This document shows positions 10,730 through 21,998 of a DNA stretch of 64,000 bases, piece after piece. The notes beneath the pieces were generated by a model, which saw nothing but the letters and a program-made list of their open reading frames with translations, was not told the DNA's origin and did not search any database. Position 1 is the first letter of the stretch; every line of letters starts with the position of its first letter. Source of the stretch: Nemertoderma westbladi (Eukaryota; Xenacoelomorpha; Nemertodermatida; Nemertodermatidae); contig JAUCBJ010007787.1 in assembly GCA_032718475.1 (NCBI GenBank), positions 19,860-83,859 of the forward strand. The letters run 5' to 3'. Both the position numbers and the translations under genes were made by a program.

Positions 10730-12794
10730 CTTTGTACAACCCCCATTCTGGGGACCGTTATTTCTATCGGTCGGTTCTGGGGTCGATATTGATTTCCTTA
10801 TAACTTCTTTATTCTTGGTTTAAATTAAATTATTTTGGCACCAATAGACTCAGGAGACCATTTTACGTCATTCTATTGTTTCAAAATTTATCAACTCTAA
10901 AGATTGCTTATTTGTTACTCTTGGGTTGAAGTGGGGACATCATACATACACATTTCACTGGTGTGTTTAAGTTTTTGTCCAATCACGACCCGGTCCCCAG
11001 TGTGATTGAGCACATTTCAGGTAGAGTTTACACAATCATTAACTCTACCGAATGTTAAACATTAAACAATGTGCTGCCGTGTCAGACGATATGTGATTGG
11101 ATAACAAATAATGTTCTGGAATATTCTTGAGAAATAGAAAGGGTTCAATGGGCAGCCATAATCTTAAAATCCTTGTATTCGTAACTAACTCTGCAATATG
11201 ATTTTGATGTGAGGAAACTGTTCGCGCTTTTGAAGACCTTGAGCAGTTTAACCTGCCAAAATTTATATGTCTTTTAGTTAATTAAAACCACTTTAGCATA
11301 TGACAATATTTTATGCTAATACGCAAAACACTAGCCGAAGTCAGCCCATGCGCGATCATTCACCCGATGGATCTACACCCGGGAGACTGACTTCGGATGC
11401 TTAAATTTTATTATTGCAGTGTAAGGTTGCAGTGTATACCTACTGTATTATTCGATAGATCGTTAATAATTAATCTCTGACAGATATTATTGGCTTTCGG
11501 GAAATATTAACAGTTCCTTTTGGACGTGGCGCTTTATCTATTTAAACAGAACTAAGACTTATACTAAAACGCAACGATACTGCTTATGATTGAAGTATAA
11601 AGCGTATTCTTTAGGAAATACTTTGTTACCAATCACAATCATACACACTATTCTGCCGACCGTCAGTATATTTGATCACACATAAAGAGAGCAGCAATTG
11701 ACTCACGTAGGGTCTGCTAAATAACATTGGATTCAATTCACACCACATTAATATAAATCGCAATTGTTATGTATAGCCGGTCTCTCTAACCTGTAGTGTA
11801 TCAAGAAAATTGGGAATTTGGGTGATTTATCCGTATTATCCAAAGAGCAATATTTCCATCAACAAATAGGTACAATTAATAACTGACGGTAAAATAACAG
11901 TACAAACAATATGATTAATGCAGTTAAATTAAGTGAGTATGTTAATTAGTTAGATTAGTTAGTTAGGTAACAGTTTATACTTTCGATAATTTAAGCAGTT
12001 TTACTAGAGTTCTTCCCAAAAAGCCGGTGTTATGGCGAAAATGGGAACACAACAACAGAATCATATAAAATCATATGACTACTACTACTATACGAGTATA
12101 CCAAAAACTCTTATTCCACGAAGCCCCGTTCAACACAGAGGATGAGCATAGAGATAGGAAATTCAGTTCAGTAGCGCTGGGATAGGTCGAAATCAACGCC
12201 CACGCAAATTCTATTGGCCGACACGGACAGCAAGGCTTAGGCAACCTCCCTACACTGGTTGGCCGATTAAACTGAGCCCAGATATCTCCACACAGCACAT
12301 CAGCCAATAAGCTGGTAGCTTGCACTATTTTAGTTATAAATCCCTTTGAGAGTATTCTAGCGACCGGGGGGGAACTGGCCAGCAAAGGCAAACGTATCAG
12401 TTATCCCATAAAAGCTTTTACAGAAACAATACGTAGATTTCCTTTTTGCTATACCAATTTTAACTAAATATTTTAATATTTTTATTGCTATTTGTGATAA
12501 TAATCAAAATAACCAATGAACTTGAAATAAATAATTAACTAAACCTGAGATACATTCATTTAATTTCGCAGCATAGTGCCTAATAATTGTAGGTATATTA
12601 TTGACTACATGATGTTCGTAACATTATTACAGTCAGATAATATAGTTAAATGCTTTAATTCTGAATTACTTAATATATAAGAAGAAAACAATACATGTAT
12701 CATTTCGTTTCTAAAATTTATATTTTAATAAGCGATTCATTTATTCGTACTGAATATGGAGAAAAAATGATGCTGATGTAGATTGCATTTTAGC
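10729..12794. other. Non-coding interval
   Basis: No exon recognised in about 2 kb. Several GGGGAC/GTCCCC words (about 10750, 10935, 10995) echo the motif at 12807 and 17399. A 10-bp inverted repeat CCGAAGTCAG / CTGACTTCGG encloses 42 bp at 11335-11396. A CTA microsatellite is at about 12077-12090. A 106-codon minus-strand open frame (12071-12391) has no recognisable domain and I do not call it. Confidence 0.5.
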
Positions 12795-12880
12795 TACCAA
12801 TTCATTCCGGGGACGTCCCCGGATTGTTAATCGTCCCCGGTTTGTCGTTGTGTATTCATGCAATTGTCCCCGGTATGAAT
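12795..12880 (+). repeat. Dispersed repeat with GGGGACGTCCCC palindrome, copy 1
   Basis: Contains the perfect 16-bp palindrome CCGGGGACGTCCCCGG (12807-12822), then ATCGTCCCCGGTTTGTCG and TGTGTATTCATGCAATTGTC. A second copy with the same order of blocks is at 17390-17475. Probably the terminus of an interspersed element; a full element could not be outlined. Confidence 0.8.
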
Positions 12881-13709
12881 CAGGTACAACGTAATCATGT
12901 GTAATCCGTATCCGTATGTAATGTATATTTTTGAATACATATGATTGCATGAACATATCAAGTAGGATAGGGTACTAAGCAAGTTAAATTCTTTAGTACT
13001 AAATACATAAGGTTGAAAACATACGATACGTTGGCCTAGGTATTATTTTAAGGCCCCGGTAGCGCTACATGGACATAATTTTTATATTGCCTTGTTAGAG
13101 CAACTTCTCATTGTCAAAAACGACAATAACTTTGTATGAAGGTCAATGGAAGATTTGTAATTATGAATAAAAATAAAAAATTCAAATTTTTCAAAAATTG
13201 GAAAAATATTGACAAATTTTTGGATAAAGATCCAAAAACCTTCAGCAAATTCAATTTTGAGTATTTTTCTTTCTAATTTTTCAAATCGCATCAAAAATGT
13301 TTGTATGCTCTTTCGATATCTCGAAGCAAAATCTCGAAAATTAATTAGCAATTGTCATTTTGGAGCTGTTTTTGGTTTTGTTTATTTTTTAATTTTGACA
13401 AATTAAAAATTATCAATATTATATTCAATTTTGGCCATTTATTTCCATAATGGAATAAAACAATCAGAATTCGAGGTCGAGATATCTGAAGAGAGCACAT
13501 CAGAGAACCCCTCGGAGTAAAATTTTTGAAAATTTATTGAAAATTGAATTGTCTGAAGCTATTTTTATGCAAAAAAATAACATTCCGAGATAATTGCCTT
13601 TAAAATTTGAACCTTCCCGCGTCAAAATTGTCTGTTAATATGTGAGAAAGTCTGCCAATATATATATATATATCAACAAGAAAGCATAAAACCATGCTAA
13701 GAATTTTGC
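12881..13709. other. Non-coding AT-rich interval
   Basis: Dominated by A/T-run words such as AAATTTTTCAAAAATTGG and a short (AT)n stretch near 13657-13671. No gene supported; the short open frames are low complexity. Confidence 0.5.
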
Positions 13710-13772
13710 TATGGGGTTTTTCCTGACCGCTGATTTCATTTTTGAGGTCAGTTTTCAATTTTAATGAAATCT
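13710..13772 (-). repeat. Reversed, diverged copy of the 142-bp repeat
   Basis: On the minus strand this reads CTAGATTTCATTAAAATTG...AAACTGACCTC...ATGAAATCAGC...AAACCCCATAGC, the block order of the units at 8062-8870. It abuts the 33-bp minisatellite. Confidence 0.75.
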
Positions 13773-14775
13773 AGTTTGTGAGTGGGGCAGGGTTGTCGGA
13801 GGTTGAAGGAGTGGGTGGGGCAGGGTTGTCGGAGTTTAAAAGAGTGAGTGGGGCCGGGTTGTCGGAGGTTGAAGGTGTGGATAGGGCAGGGTCATTAGAG
13901 TTTAAAGGAGGGGGTTGTGCAGGGTCGTCGGAGTTTAAAGGAGTGAGTGGGGCAGGGTTGTCGGAGTTTAAAGGAGTGAGTGGGGCAGGGTCGTTGAAGG
14001 TTGAAGGAGTGGGTGGGGCAGGGTCGTTGGAGTTTAAAGGAGGGGGTGGGGCAGGGTCGTTGGAGGTTGAAGGAGTGGGTGGGGCAGGGTTGTCGGAGTT
14101 TAAAGGAGTGGGTGGGGCAGGGTCGTTGGAGTTTAAAGGAGTGGGTGGGGCAGGGTTGTCGGAGTTTAAAGGAGTGGGTGGGGCAGGGTTGTCGGAGTTT
14201 TAAGTAGTGAGTAGGACAGGGTTGTCGGAGTTTAAAGGAGTGGATGGGGCAGGGTCATTGGAGTTTAAAGGAGTGGCTGGGGCAGCGTTGTCGGAGTTTA
14301 AAGGAGTGGGTGGGGCAGGGTTGTCGGATGTCGAAGGAGTGGGTGGGGCAGGGTCATTGGAGTTTAAAGGAGGGAGTAGGACAGGGTTGTCGGAGTTTAA
14401 AGGAGTGGATGGGGCAGGGTCATTGGAGTTTAAAGGAGTGGCTGGGGCAGGGTTGTCGGGGTTTAAAGGAGTGGGTGGGGCAGGGTTGTCGGAGTTTTAA
14501 GTAGTGAGTGGGGCAGGGTTGTCGGATGTCGAAGGAGTGGGTGGGGCAGGGTCATTGGGGTTTAAAGGAGTGAGTGGGGCAGGGTTGTCGGATGTCGAAG
14601 GAGTGGGTGGGGCAGAGTCATTGGAGTTTAAAGGTGTGAGAGGGGCAGGGTTGTCGGATGTTGAAGGAGTGGGTGAGGCAGGGTTGTCCGAGGTTGAAGG
14701 AGTGGGTGGGACGAGGTCGTTGGATGTTGAAGGAATGGGTGGGGCAGGGTCGTTGGAGGAGGTTAGGGATTGGGG
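13773..14775 (+). repeat. 33-bp G-rich minisatellite
   Basis: About 30 units built on GTGGGTGGGGCAGGG, then TTGTCGGAG (or TCGTTGGAG) and TTTAAAGGA. Because 33 is divisible by three, long open frames run through it and encode 11-residue repeats such as VGGAGLSEFKG. They read equally well in a second frame (KEWVGQGRWSL), so coding is unlikely. The G-rich strand has closely spaced G3-G4 runs that could form G-quadruplexes. It ends against the LINE at about 14815. Confidence 0.93.
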
Positions 14776-14814
14776 GCAAGGTTAACTGCGTCTGTTGTTG
14801 TTATTACCTCTACA

Positions 14815-16742
14815 AGACAAGGCGTAGAAAGAGTCCCGACTCAAACAGACTACAGCGGCCAAGAATGCAGTTAAGGTTGCATCTAGGTCACTGAACAGGC
14901 AGTACTATGTTAATTTACAGGAGCTAGTAAACCAACAGGTTGATGCCATCAATGATGCTGACGACAGCAGGCAATCATCCCAGGCATGGAGATCGATCAA
15001 CTTGCTTGCTGGTCGAAAAAGCCAACCAACCACCAAGGTTAAGGCTGAATCACCAGCCGATCGCCTCAATGGTTGGAAAGCCCACTTTGAAAAGCTCCTC
15101 AATAATGACAGGGTATTGCCTGATAACTTTATAGAAGTAAAAGTGTATGAGTCTGTACTCCCAGATATTCCCATTGGTGATATCTCCTTTGCAGAAGTGA
15201 AGGCTGCTGCAAAGAGCATTAAGACCAATCGTGCCAGTGGAGTAGATGGTGTTCCCCCTGAGGTCTTTAAAATACCTGAGTGTTTAAAGCTCATCTATCC
15301 CATCATAGTAGACATGTACCGAACAACAAGAGTCCCACAAGAAATGGAAAGAAATAAGTTGGTGCCAGTTCCCAAGAAGGGCAACCTAACACTCTATGGT
15401 TCTTTTCGGCGAATCTCATTGATCTCGATTGCTGCAAAGCTATACAATAGGATTCTATTAAATCGCATCAGGGATCCCATTGAGAGACTGCTCCGTGGAA
15501 ATCAGAATGTGTTCCGTAAAGGTCGTGGGACCATGGAGCCTATTTTGGCACTTAGAAGGATAATTGAAGAGTTATCAAAAAAGAAAGAAAGGCATCTGGC
15601 TGTTATCTTTGTTGACTTCTTCAAGGCCTTTGATTCAGTCTCTCGCTCACGTATCTTCAGCATACTTTCATTATATGGGATTCCTGATGAAATTATTGCA
15701 GCAATAAGATCAGTCTACGATGGTTCGACAACATTTGTGTCTACTGTTGACGGTGACAGAACCATTTGAAGTGTTATGTGGCGTCCTCCAGGGAGGCACA
15801 CTTGCACCATTCGTGTTCATAATGTTGTTGACTATGTTCAACGCATGTCCTTAGATCATCATAATGATGATAGGGTGATGATAACTCCACCTACTGGCTC
15901 CTTAAGTCGAGGAAATCCTGCCAAGTACCTAACTAATCTAGACTTTGCTGATGACTTAGGAGTACTCTCAGAATCACTAGAGGGAGCCCAACGGCTCCTC
16001 AGCTCATTAGAACATGCTGCTTCTAGTGTTGGTCTTTTTATTAACTCCAGAAAGACCAAAATTTTGACAGTTAACTTTGAAAGTCCTCAGCAAGTCTCTG
16101 ATCGGATGAGCATAAGCTCAAAGATAGTATGCTTGAGCATGTGGATGACTTCTGTTACCTGGGATCATGGATCCGGAAGTCAGGTGAGGACCTTCGAATA
16201 TGTAAGGGAAAGGCATGGGCAGCCTTGAATAGGCTTTCCGGGATTTGGAAGTCACCGAGAATTAATCGGAAACTTAAGGTCCGATTATTTAGAGCAGCAG
16301 TAGTTAAAGTACTCCTCTATGGGAGTCCATGCCGGGCTCTAACTGCTGAGGACACCAAATCTCTGGATGGCACATTCACAAGAAGGCTACGCCGGGTTTA
16401 TTGTGTCAAGTACAGTGCACATATCTCCAACCAGACACTATATAACATTGGAGGTGTCTCATTGGTTCCCCCAAGCTTGACACTAGAACAAAATCGCCTC
16501 CGCTTTGCAGGACATTGCTTTCGCCGTAAGGACCAGCCAGTGCATAATCTTGTACTTTGGCAGCCTCATGGAGGGAATAAGCATGGTGGACAGCCCATGA
16601 CTTTCTTGAGACGCATCTTAAAGGACACTAGCAAATGTCATGGGTGATAGGGAGTTGTGGCGGTGCAATTTTGTCGATAAGCCGGCACAGCATTCTTAAA
16701 AATGCAGTGGCAATGCAGCATGCCGATCCTAGTAGTAGTAGT
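14815..16742 (+). mobile_element. LINE copy (FADD-type RT), 5'-truncated and frameshifted
   Basis: It lacks the endonuclease. From about 14822 it encodes the linker (LKQTTAAKNAVKVASRSLNR, then SINLLAGRK) and the RT: NRASGVDGVPPEVF (about 15225-15270), NKLVPVPKKGNL, RRISLISIAAKLYNR, motif A VIFVDFFKAFDSVS (about 15602-15645) and motif C LDFADDLGVL (about 15940-15965). The C-terminal block is MLEHVDDFCYLGSWI...LLYGSPCRAL. A 2-nt deletion near 15760 and a 1-nt deletion near 16120 shift the frame, and about 22 bp are missing near 16630, so it is a pseudogene. The 3' UTR is short and ends ATGCCGATCCTAGTAGTAG, an end shared with the copy at 31717; a short trinucleotide tail in place of poly(A) is typical of RTE-like elements. 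Confidence 0.92.
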
Positions 16743-17389
16743 TATTGTTATGCAAACCATGCGTTCATGGCATGACTTATTTATCCGGCATTGAGTATCT
16801 GTGACATGGTCTGTGGTGATTCTCAAGAAGACTTCTTAATGAATGTCCTTCATGAACCACTTTCAAATGTATATTGCAAATGTATATCAAGTTTTTATCA
16901 GGAAAATTTGTCATAAAATTATATATTCGAACGATTCGGGCGGCATATTCTGCTTTAAAACACGATTACTAAAGTATTTGATTTCCAAATTGGCACATTC
17001 GACATATATATTCTACTTACTTAAAATTAATCTCTACTTTTTAGGTGACAATGAATTCCTAGTCCCCATTTTGAACCATGCCACACATACTGCTGCGATT
17101 GGTCAAAATGTTAAATTAGATCACAAATATTAATTACATTGTAGATTCCAGTCCCCACATTGAACAACTGCACCCATACTACAACGAGTGTTTGGAATGT
17201 TATATTAACTGTATGGAAAAGGGGACACTTGAAACTATCGCATTATACTGGGGACAGTGAAATTTTCAAAACTCAAACACAAATTTACACACGTATTTGA
17301 CAGGTTTGGGTGGAACAGGGGACATCGCCGAAATGATCTGAAATTTTCAGAATCCATTAATTTTAGTACGTAGATTCCATTTTTGATAT
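16743..17389. other. Non-coding interval with GTCCCC-type motifs
   Basis: No exon recognised. GTCCCC or GGGGAC words recur near 17061, 17151, 17221, 17251 and 17320, leading into the palindrome-containing repeat at 17390. This may be the body of the interspersed element whose end is that repeat; this is inference. Confidence 0.45.
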
Positions 17390-17475
17390 CATTTCATTCC
17401 GGGGACGTCCCCGGATTGTAGATCGTCCCCAGTTTGTCGCTGTGTATTCATGCAATTGTCCCCTGTTTGAACCAG
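17390..17475 (+). repeat. Dispersed repeat with GGGGACGTCCCC palindrome, copy 2
   Basis: Same block order as 12795-12880: ATTCCGGGGACGTCCCCGGA, ATCGTCCCCAGTTTGTCG, TGTGTATTCATGCAATTGTC. The palindrome is at 17399-17414. Confidence 0.8.
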
Positions 17476-17481
17476 TTCACC

Positions 17482-17483
<2 letters not shown>

Positions 17484-17538
<55 letters not shown>
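17484..17538. repeat. (AC)n microsatellite
   Basis: An uninterrupted AC run of about 54 nt. Open frames across it are low-complexity artefacts. Confidence 0.97.
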
Positions 17539-17540
<2 letters not shown>

Positions 17541-17689
17541 ATACCGGCAAACCACTCGAAACGCTAACGTGCTCTTTTTCGTCCAAAGTGCTAACTGTTC
17601 CAGACGCATGCAAATCAACTATACACCTAACTAACAAATTCTCTGGAAGGTCGCTAGAGTACAAGGGCGGTAAAGACTACACATATACC

Positions 17690-17965
17690 ATAGCCCTAAC
17701 TGCATTGTCTATTAATGTTGTGCTAACTGCAAACCTGAACAATATTACTATACACCTAACTGCAAGGTCAAATTAATGTTGTGCTAACTGCAAACCCGAA
17801 CAGTATTATTATACACCTAACTGCATGGTCTATTTAATGTTGATCTAACTGCAAACCCGAACAGTATTATTATACACCTAACTGCATGGTCTAATTAATG
17901 TTGTGCTAACTGCAAACCCGAACAGTATTATTATACACCTAACTGCATGGTTTATTCATGTTGTA
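17690..17965 (+). repeat. 61-bp tandem repeat, about 4.5 units
   Basis: The marker AATGTTGTGCTAACTGCAAA recurs near 17714, 17775, 17836 and 17897 (spacing 61 bp). Each unit continues with CCGAACAGTATTATTATAC and ACCTAACTGCATGGTC. A decayed fragment with ACTATACACCTAACTAAC precedes it near 17617. Non-coding. Confidence 0.92.
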
Positions 17966-18058
17966 TGCCTACTAACTAAGTGTTTAAACAGGATCAAACA
18001 TTTCATCATTTCTGTAATTCGTCTCGTGATCCTTATTTTGGCATTCGGCCAATTCGGC

Positions 18059-19207
18059 ATTCGTGGGACCATGGAGTCCATAGGATACCCGAAGGATAAT
18101 TGAAGAGTTATCAAATAAGAAAGATGGCATCTGGCTGTTATCTTTGTTGACTTCTTCAAGGCCTTTGATTCAGTCTCTCTCTCACGTATGTTCAGCATAG
18201 TTTCATTATATGGGATTCCTGATGAAATTATTGCAACAATCAGATCAGTATACGATGGTTCAACAACATTTGTGTCTACTGTTGACGGTGACAGAGAACC
18301 ATTTGAAGTGTAATGGGACGTCCTCCAGGGAGACACACTTGCACCATTCTTGTTTATAATTGTGGTTGACTATGTTCTACGCACGTCCTTAGATCATCAT
18401 AATGATGATTGGGTGTTTATAAGTCCACCTACTGGCTCCAGAAGTCGAGGAAATCCTGACAAGTACCTAACTGATCTAGACTTTGCTGATGACTTAGGAG
18501 TACTCTCAGAATCACTAGAGGGAGCCCAACGGCTCCTCAGCTCATTAGAACATGCTGCTTCTAGTGTTGGTCTTTTTATTAACTCCAGAAAGACCAACAT
18601 TTTAACAGTTAACTTTGAAAGTCCTCAGCAAGTCTCTGTTCGGATGAGCATAAGCTCAAAGGATGGTATGCTTGAGCATGTGGACGACTTCTGTTACCTG
18701 GGATCATGGATCCGGAAGTCAGATGAGGACCTTCGAATACGTAAGGGAAAGCATTGGGCAGCCTTGAATATGCTTTGCAGGATTTGGAAGTCACCGAGAA
18801 TTAATCGGAAACTTAAGGTCCGATTATTTAGAGCAGCAGTAGTTCCAGTACTCCTCTATGGGAGTCCATGCTGGGCTCTAACTGCTGAGGACACCAAATC
18901 ACTGGATGACACATTCACAAGAATGCTACGCCGGGTTCATTATGTCAAGTACAATGCACACATCTCCAACCAGACACTATATAACATTGGAGGTGTCTCA
19001 TTGGTTCCCCCAAGCTTGATACTAGAACAAAATCGCCTCCGCTTTGCAGGACATTGCTTTCGCCGTGAGGACCAGCCAGTGCATAATCTTGTACTTTGGC
19101 AGCCTCATGGAGTGAATAAGCATGGTGGACAGACCATGACTTTCTTGAGACGCATCTTAAAGGACACTGGCCTTGAAGAAGCGGATGATATAGCAAATGT
19201 CATGGGT
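18059..19207 (+). mobile_element. LINE copy (same family as 14815-16742), truncated at both ends
   Basis: It starts inside the RT at GTMES (the GTMEP motif of the sister copies), carries motif A FKAFDSVS (about 18158-18180), motif C LDFADDLGVL (about 18475-18500) and the C-terminal block MLEHVDDFCYLGSWI to HGVNKHGGQTMTFLRRILKD. It stops at the equivalent of ANVMG and lacks the last coding segment and the CCGATCCTAG(TAG)n end. One long open frame survives (18350-19205), but an in-frame stop replaces the Trp codon near 18312. Loss of the 3' end suggests later deletion rather than simple 5' truncation. Confidence 0.9.
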
Positions 19208-19315
19208 GCAGGGTTGATAAAAATCATCATTTTTCATTTCATTTCAATCATTTTTTTTGTTTAAATCAGATTTTTTTTCATTTAAATCGGGTGACTAAAA
19301 AGCAAAGCGAAATAT
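19208..19315. other. T-rich junction sequence
   Basis: Contains CATTTTTCATTTCATTTCAA and two T-runs between the truncated LINE and the GC-rich islet. Confidence 0.5.
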
Positions 19316-19470
19316 CGAGTGTCGTGGTCCCGGCCGGCCGCCCGACGGATCCTTCCGTCGACGGGATAGGCGGGGATTCCCGGGAACTCGGGCCCACAGG
19401 GCTCCCGCGTCCCGATACCGGGTTGCTCGGGTCCGAGATGGGACGTGAGGCTGTAGCTGGGGCGGCAACC
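19316..19470. other. GC-rich islet with hairpin
   Basis: About 150 bp of strikingly high GC and CpG content in an AT-rich surround. It includes CCGGCCGGCCGCCCGACGGA and a 7-bp stem CGACGGA-TCCT-TCCGTCG (about 19354-19371). The word AGCGAAATATCGA occurs at both edges (19308-19318 and about 19471-19483). Open frames exist on both strands, but I recognise no domain. It could be a SINE-like or other structured insertion, or a small CpG island. Confidence 0.6.
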
Positions 19471-20017
19471 AGCGAAATATCGAATCCCGATTCCGACTTT
19501 TTTGAAACGGGATCCCGAAGTTTAAATGGTTAAATAAATTTGTTGAACATCTAAAAAAAAGTTCCATCAGAACGGAAAATGTTTTGATTATATCTAATTT
19601 TTATTTCAGTAAACCATCCAGTAATCAATTATAAGATAATTTTAATATATCTTTATCTTACTAATATTTCAGAAGTGTAAAATAAAGTGAGTGTTACTGA
19701 AAACCTGCCTCATATTCACTCACTATTAACTTTGATGAATTTAATCCAAAATTGCTTATTTCCTATCTAATTGCGGCTGTACATCAATATGGCTTATCTA
19801 AATTACTCTATACTGTATAATGGGTTGTTCTAGTACACAACGCCATATATCGCAACACTATCATTATAGTGAATTTTAATTGTTTTGAATTTTAACAATT
19901 GTCAATTATTAATCTGACGCATATTATATTTATTGTTTCACAAACTAATTTCACCAATTTACAACCCAAATTAAATTTGCCACAGTTTGAGTTTGTGTTT
20001 TATGTATTTTATTATAC
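19471..20017. other. Non-coding AT-rich interval
   Basis: No gene or repeat recognised. Confidence 0.4.
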
Positions 20018-20430
20018 CTCAACAATAGACGAAACGAGGAAATATTCTAATAACGATTGTCTTTCTATGTGTAAGTTTTCCATTTCACCATTCTTATTCG
20101 TTTCAGTCTGGGAATAAATTTCGGTTTGCCTATGTTTCATTAGACTAGTTGTCAATGTCCAGGTAAGAAACCATTATGTTTCCATGACAATACAAAATTA
20201 TCGGGTTAGGACTTTGTATAAAGTACTTTCAAAAGAAAGTATAAGTTAGGACTTTAGCGCTCCCGGAGTTTATGCAAACGGTTTTATTTTTAAGTGTTCG
20301 ATGTGAAATTGGTTATTTGCGAAACGGAGCCGGGTATTCGCAATCAACATTCGGCGAGTTAGCGTATTAGGGTATTTTCGGTCTTACAATCATTTAGCAC
20401 TTAGTACAAATTGAATATAAGTGTGATTGA
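20018..20430 (+). repeat. Diverged direct repeat, copy 1 (~410 bp)
   Basis: Shares with 21292-21707 the ordered blocks AATAACGATTGTC, GTTTTCCATTTCAC, GTCCAGGTAAGAAACCATTA, TTATCGGGTTAGGACTTTG, TTTAGCGCTCCCG and GCGAGTTAGCGTATTAGGG. Offset is about 1265 bp. Mismatches and small indels are frequent. Confidence 0.88.
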
Positions 20431-21291
20431 CTAATCAACGAAAATTAAAATAACACGAGAGAAAGTAAAAAACATTATTGATAATAGGTAATAAAAATTA
20501 AAATATAGCAGACAATAAAAGTCAGAAAAACCGACGTAATGATTTATGTAAAGGAACTTTCATATTTTACCGATTTATAACTGATGTTACACGAATAATG
20601 ATTGAATTGTATTATTTTTTCCTGCAAATATTGTAAATTGATAAAAGTGAAACTATAACTACAGTATTTTACATGATTGTGTGAAAGGTTTCACATAAAG
20701 CAGTATTTATTTACCGAGTGAGGGTGGCGAGGGATGTTTCCATAAATATACAAGGGTCATTCATTCATAAACGTTGACAGTGCCCTTTTCACAAAATGGT
20801 GCCATTTTGTTAAATTATGTCAATTTAAGGGCGTTCTGAATGCTTAATTATTAGCGTTAATATTGTAATGTTTAGGAATATTAATGAAATTCATATCCTT
20901 TTTATGCAATTAATTGCAGTTGGTACATCAACTAAACTTACACTTCGCCTACAATCAATGGTTATCAGTAATGGGAAATACTATCAATATTTGTTATAGA
21001 AGTTTATTGTTACTAAGTTAGTGATTATTACTTAGCTGCGTTACGAGGATATCACCACATCGAGAAGTTGACATAATGTAACAAGTTGTTAATTTTCATA
21101 AAAATAGCGCACGTTTAGGTACGCCTATAATGCACTAATTATTGCAATTTACCTGCTATAAAAGAAAAGGCAACTTTGTGGAATAAAATTACGCATTACT
21201 CTACATAAAAACAAATTGAGTTTTCTCTTTAACCATAAAATTGTTTCACTACTGTAATATTTTCACAAATTTAGAACCTCAATTTGGGGTA
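20431..21291. other. Interval between the two direct repeats
   Basis: About 860 bp of AT-rich sequence with no open frame of note, no RT or gag-like motif, and no recognised repeat. Confidence 0.5.
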
Positions 21292-21707
21292 TCTCAACAA
21301 TTAGACCGGATGAATTTTGAAATAACGATTGTCAATATATCTAGGTTTTCCATTTCACGGCAATCACTCACTACATAATAATATGTCGCCTGTGCAATAA
21401 ATTGAAATACATTGTATGGATGTCCAGGTAAGAAACCATTACGTTTCCATGACAATACACAGTTATCGGGTTAGGACTTTGTATAGAGTACTTTCAAAGA
21501 CTATCTAAAAGTAATAAGTTAAGACTTTAGCGCTCCCGCAGTTTGTGCAAAACGATTTTATTATTAGGTAATACGTGTGCAATTGGCTATTCGCGAAACG
21601 GAGGGGTATTCGCAATTAACATTCAGCGAGTTAGCGTATTAGGGTATTTGCGGTCTTATAATCATTTAGCACTTGGTAGTTGGTACAAATGGAATGTAAG
21701 TGTAAGA
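21292..21707 (+). repeat. Diverged direct repeat, copy 2 (~415 bp)
   Basis: Partner of 20018-20430. The pair could be a segmental duplication or the terminal repeats of a very small LTR-type element; no TG...CA ends, primer-binding site or target duplication could be seen, so duplication is the safer call. Confidence 0.88.
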
Positions 21708-21998
21708 AGTGTGTTTGTAAGTTAGCATTATGGCCATTCCATACTCTTGAGTGTTTAAGTGTGTTTGAAAAGTACCAATTCCCATAATGCCGCTAAGGGG
21801 GGCCAAGTTTTTCATACACATGACACACTGGACTGCAAAAGTGGTAAAACGCTAACTTGTGGGAAATGGTCTAAAAAACGTTTTGACAAAGTTTCAGATT
21901 GCAAGGACCACGAGTTAGCACTTTGAGTTAGCACTTTGGAAAAGTTAGCACAATAGCGGAAAAAGAGCTTGCAAAGTTAGCCCTTTGGTATATTTGCC
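21708..21998. other. Non-coding interval
   Basis: Contains repeated GAGTTAGCACTTT / GTTAGCACAATAG / GTTAGCCCTTTGG phrases near 21910-21990, a small degenerate repeat. Confidence 0.5.

Noticed and set aside
11335-11396. tRNA-like cloverleaf
   Set aside because: Only a 10-bp outer stem is present; no T-loop GTTCGA or D-loop consensus was seen. No convincing tRNA was found anywhere in the window.
12071-12391. 106-codon minus-strand ORF
   Set aside because: No recognisable domain, ends in a poly-Val stretch from a CTA microsatellite, and no splice or homology support.
13778-14785. Repeat-protein gene (three long open frames)
   Set aside because: The unit length is a multiple of three, so open frames arise automatically, and a second frame is equally open. 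There is no start context, splice signals or flanking coding sequence.
19291-19567. Proline/glycine-rich ORFs in the GC-rich islet
   Set aside because: Open on both strands because stop codons are rare in GC-rich DNA; no domain recognised.
20018-21707. LTR retrotransposon
   Set aside because: No TG/CA ends, primer-binding site, polypurine tract or target duplication could be identified between or around the direct repeats.
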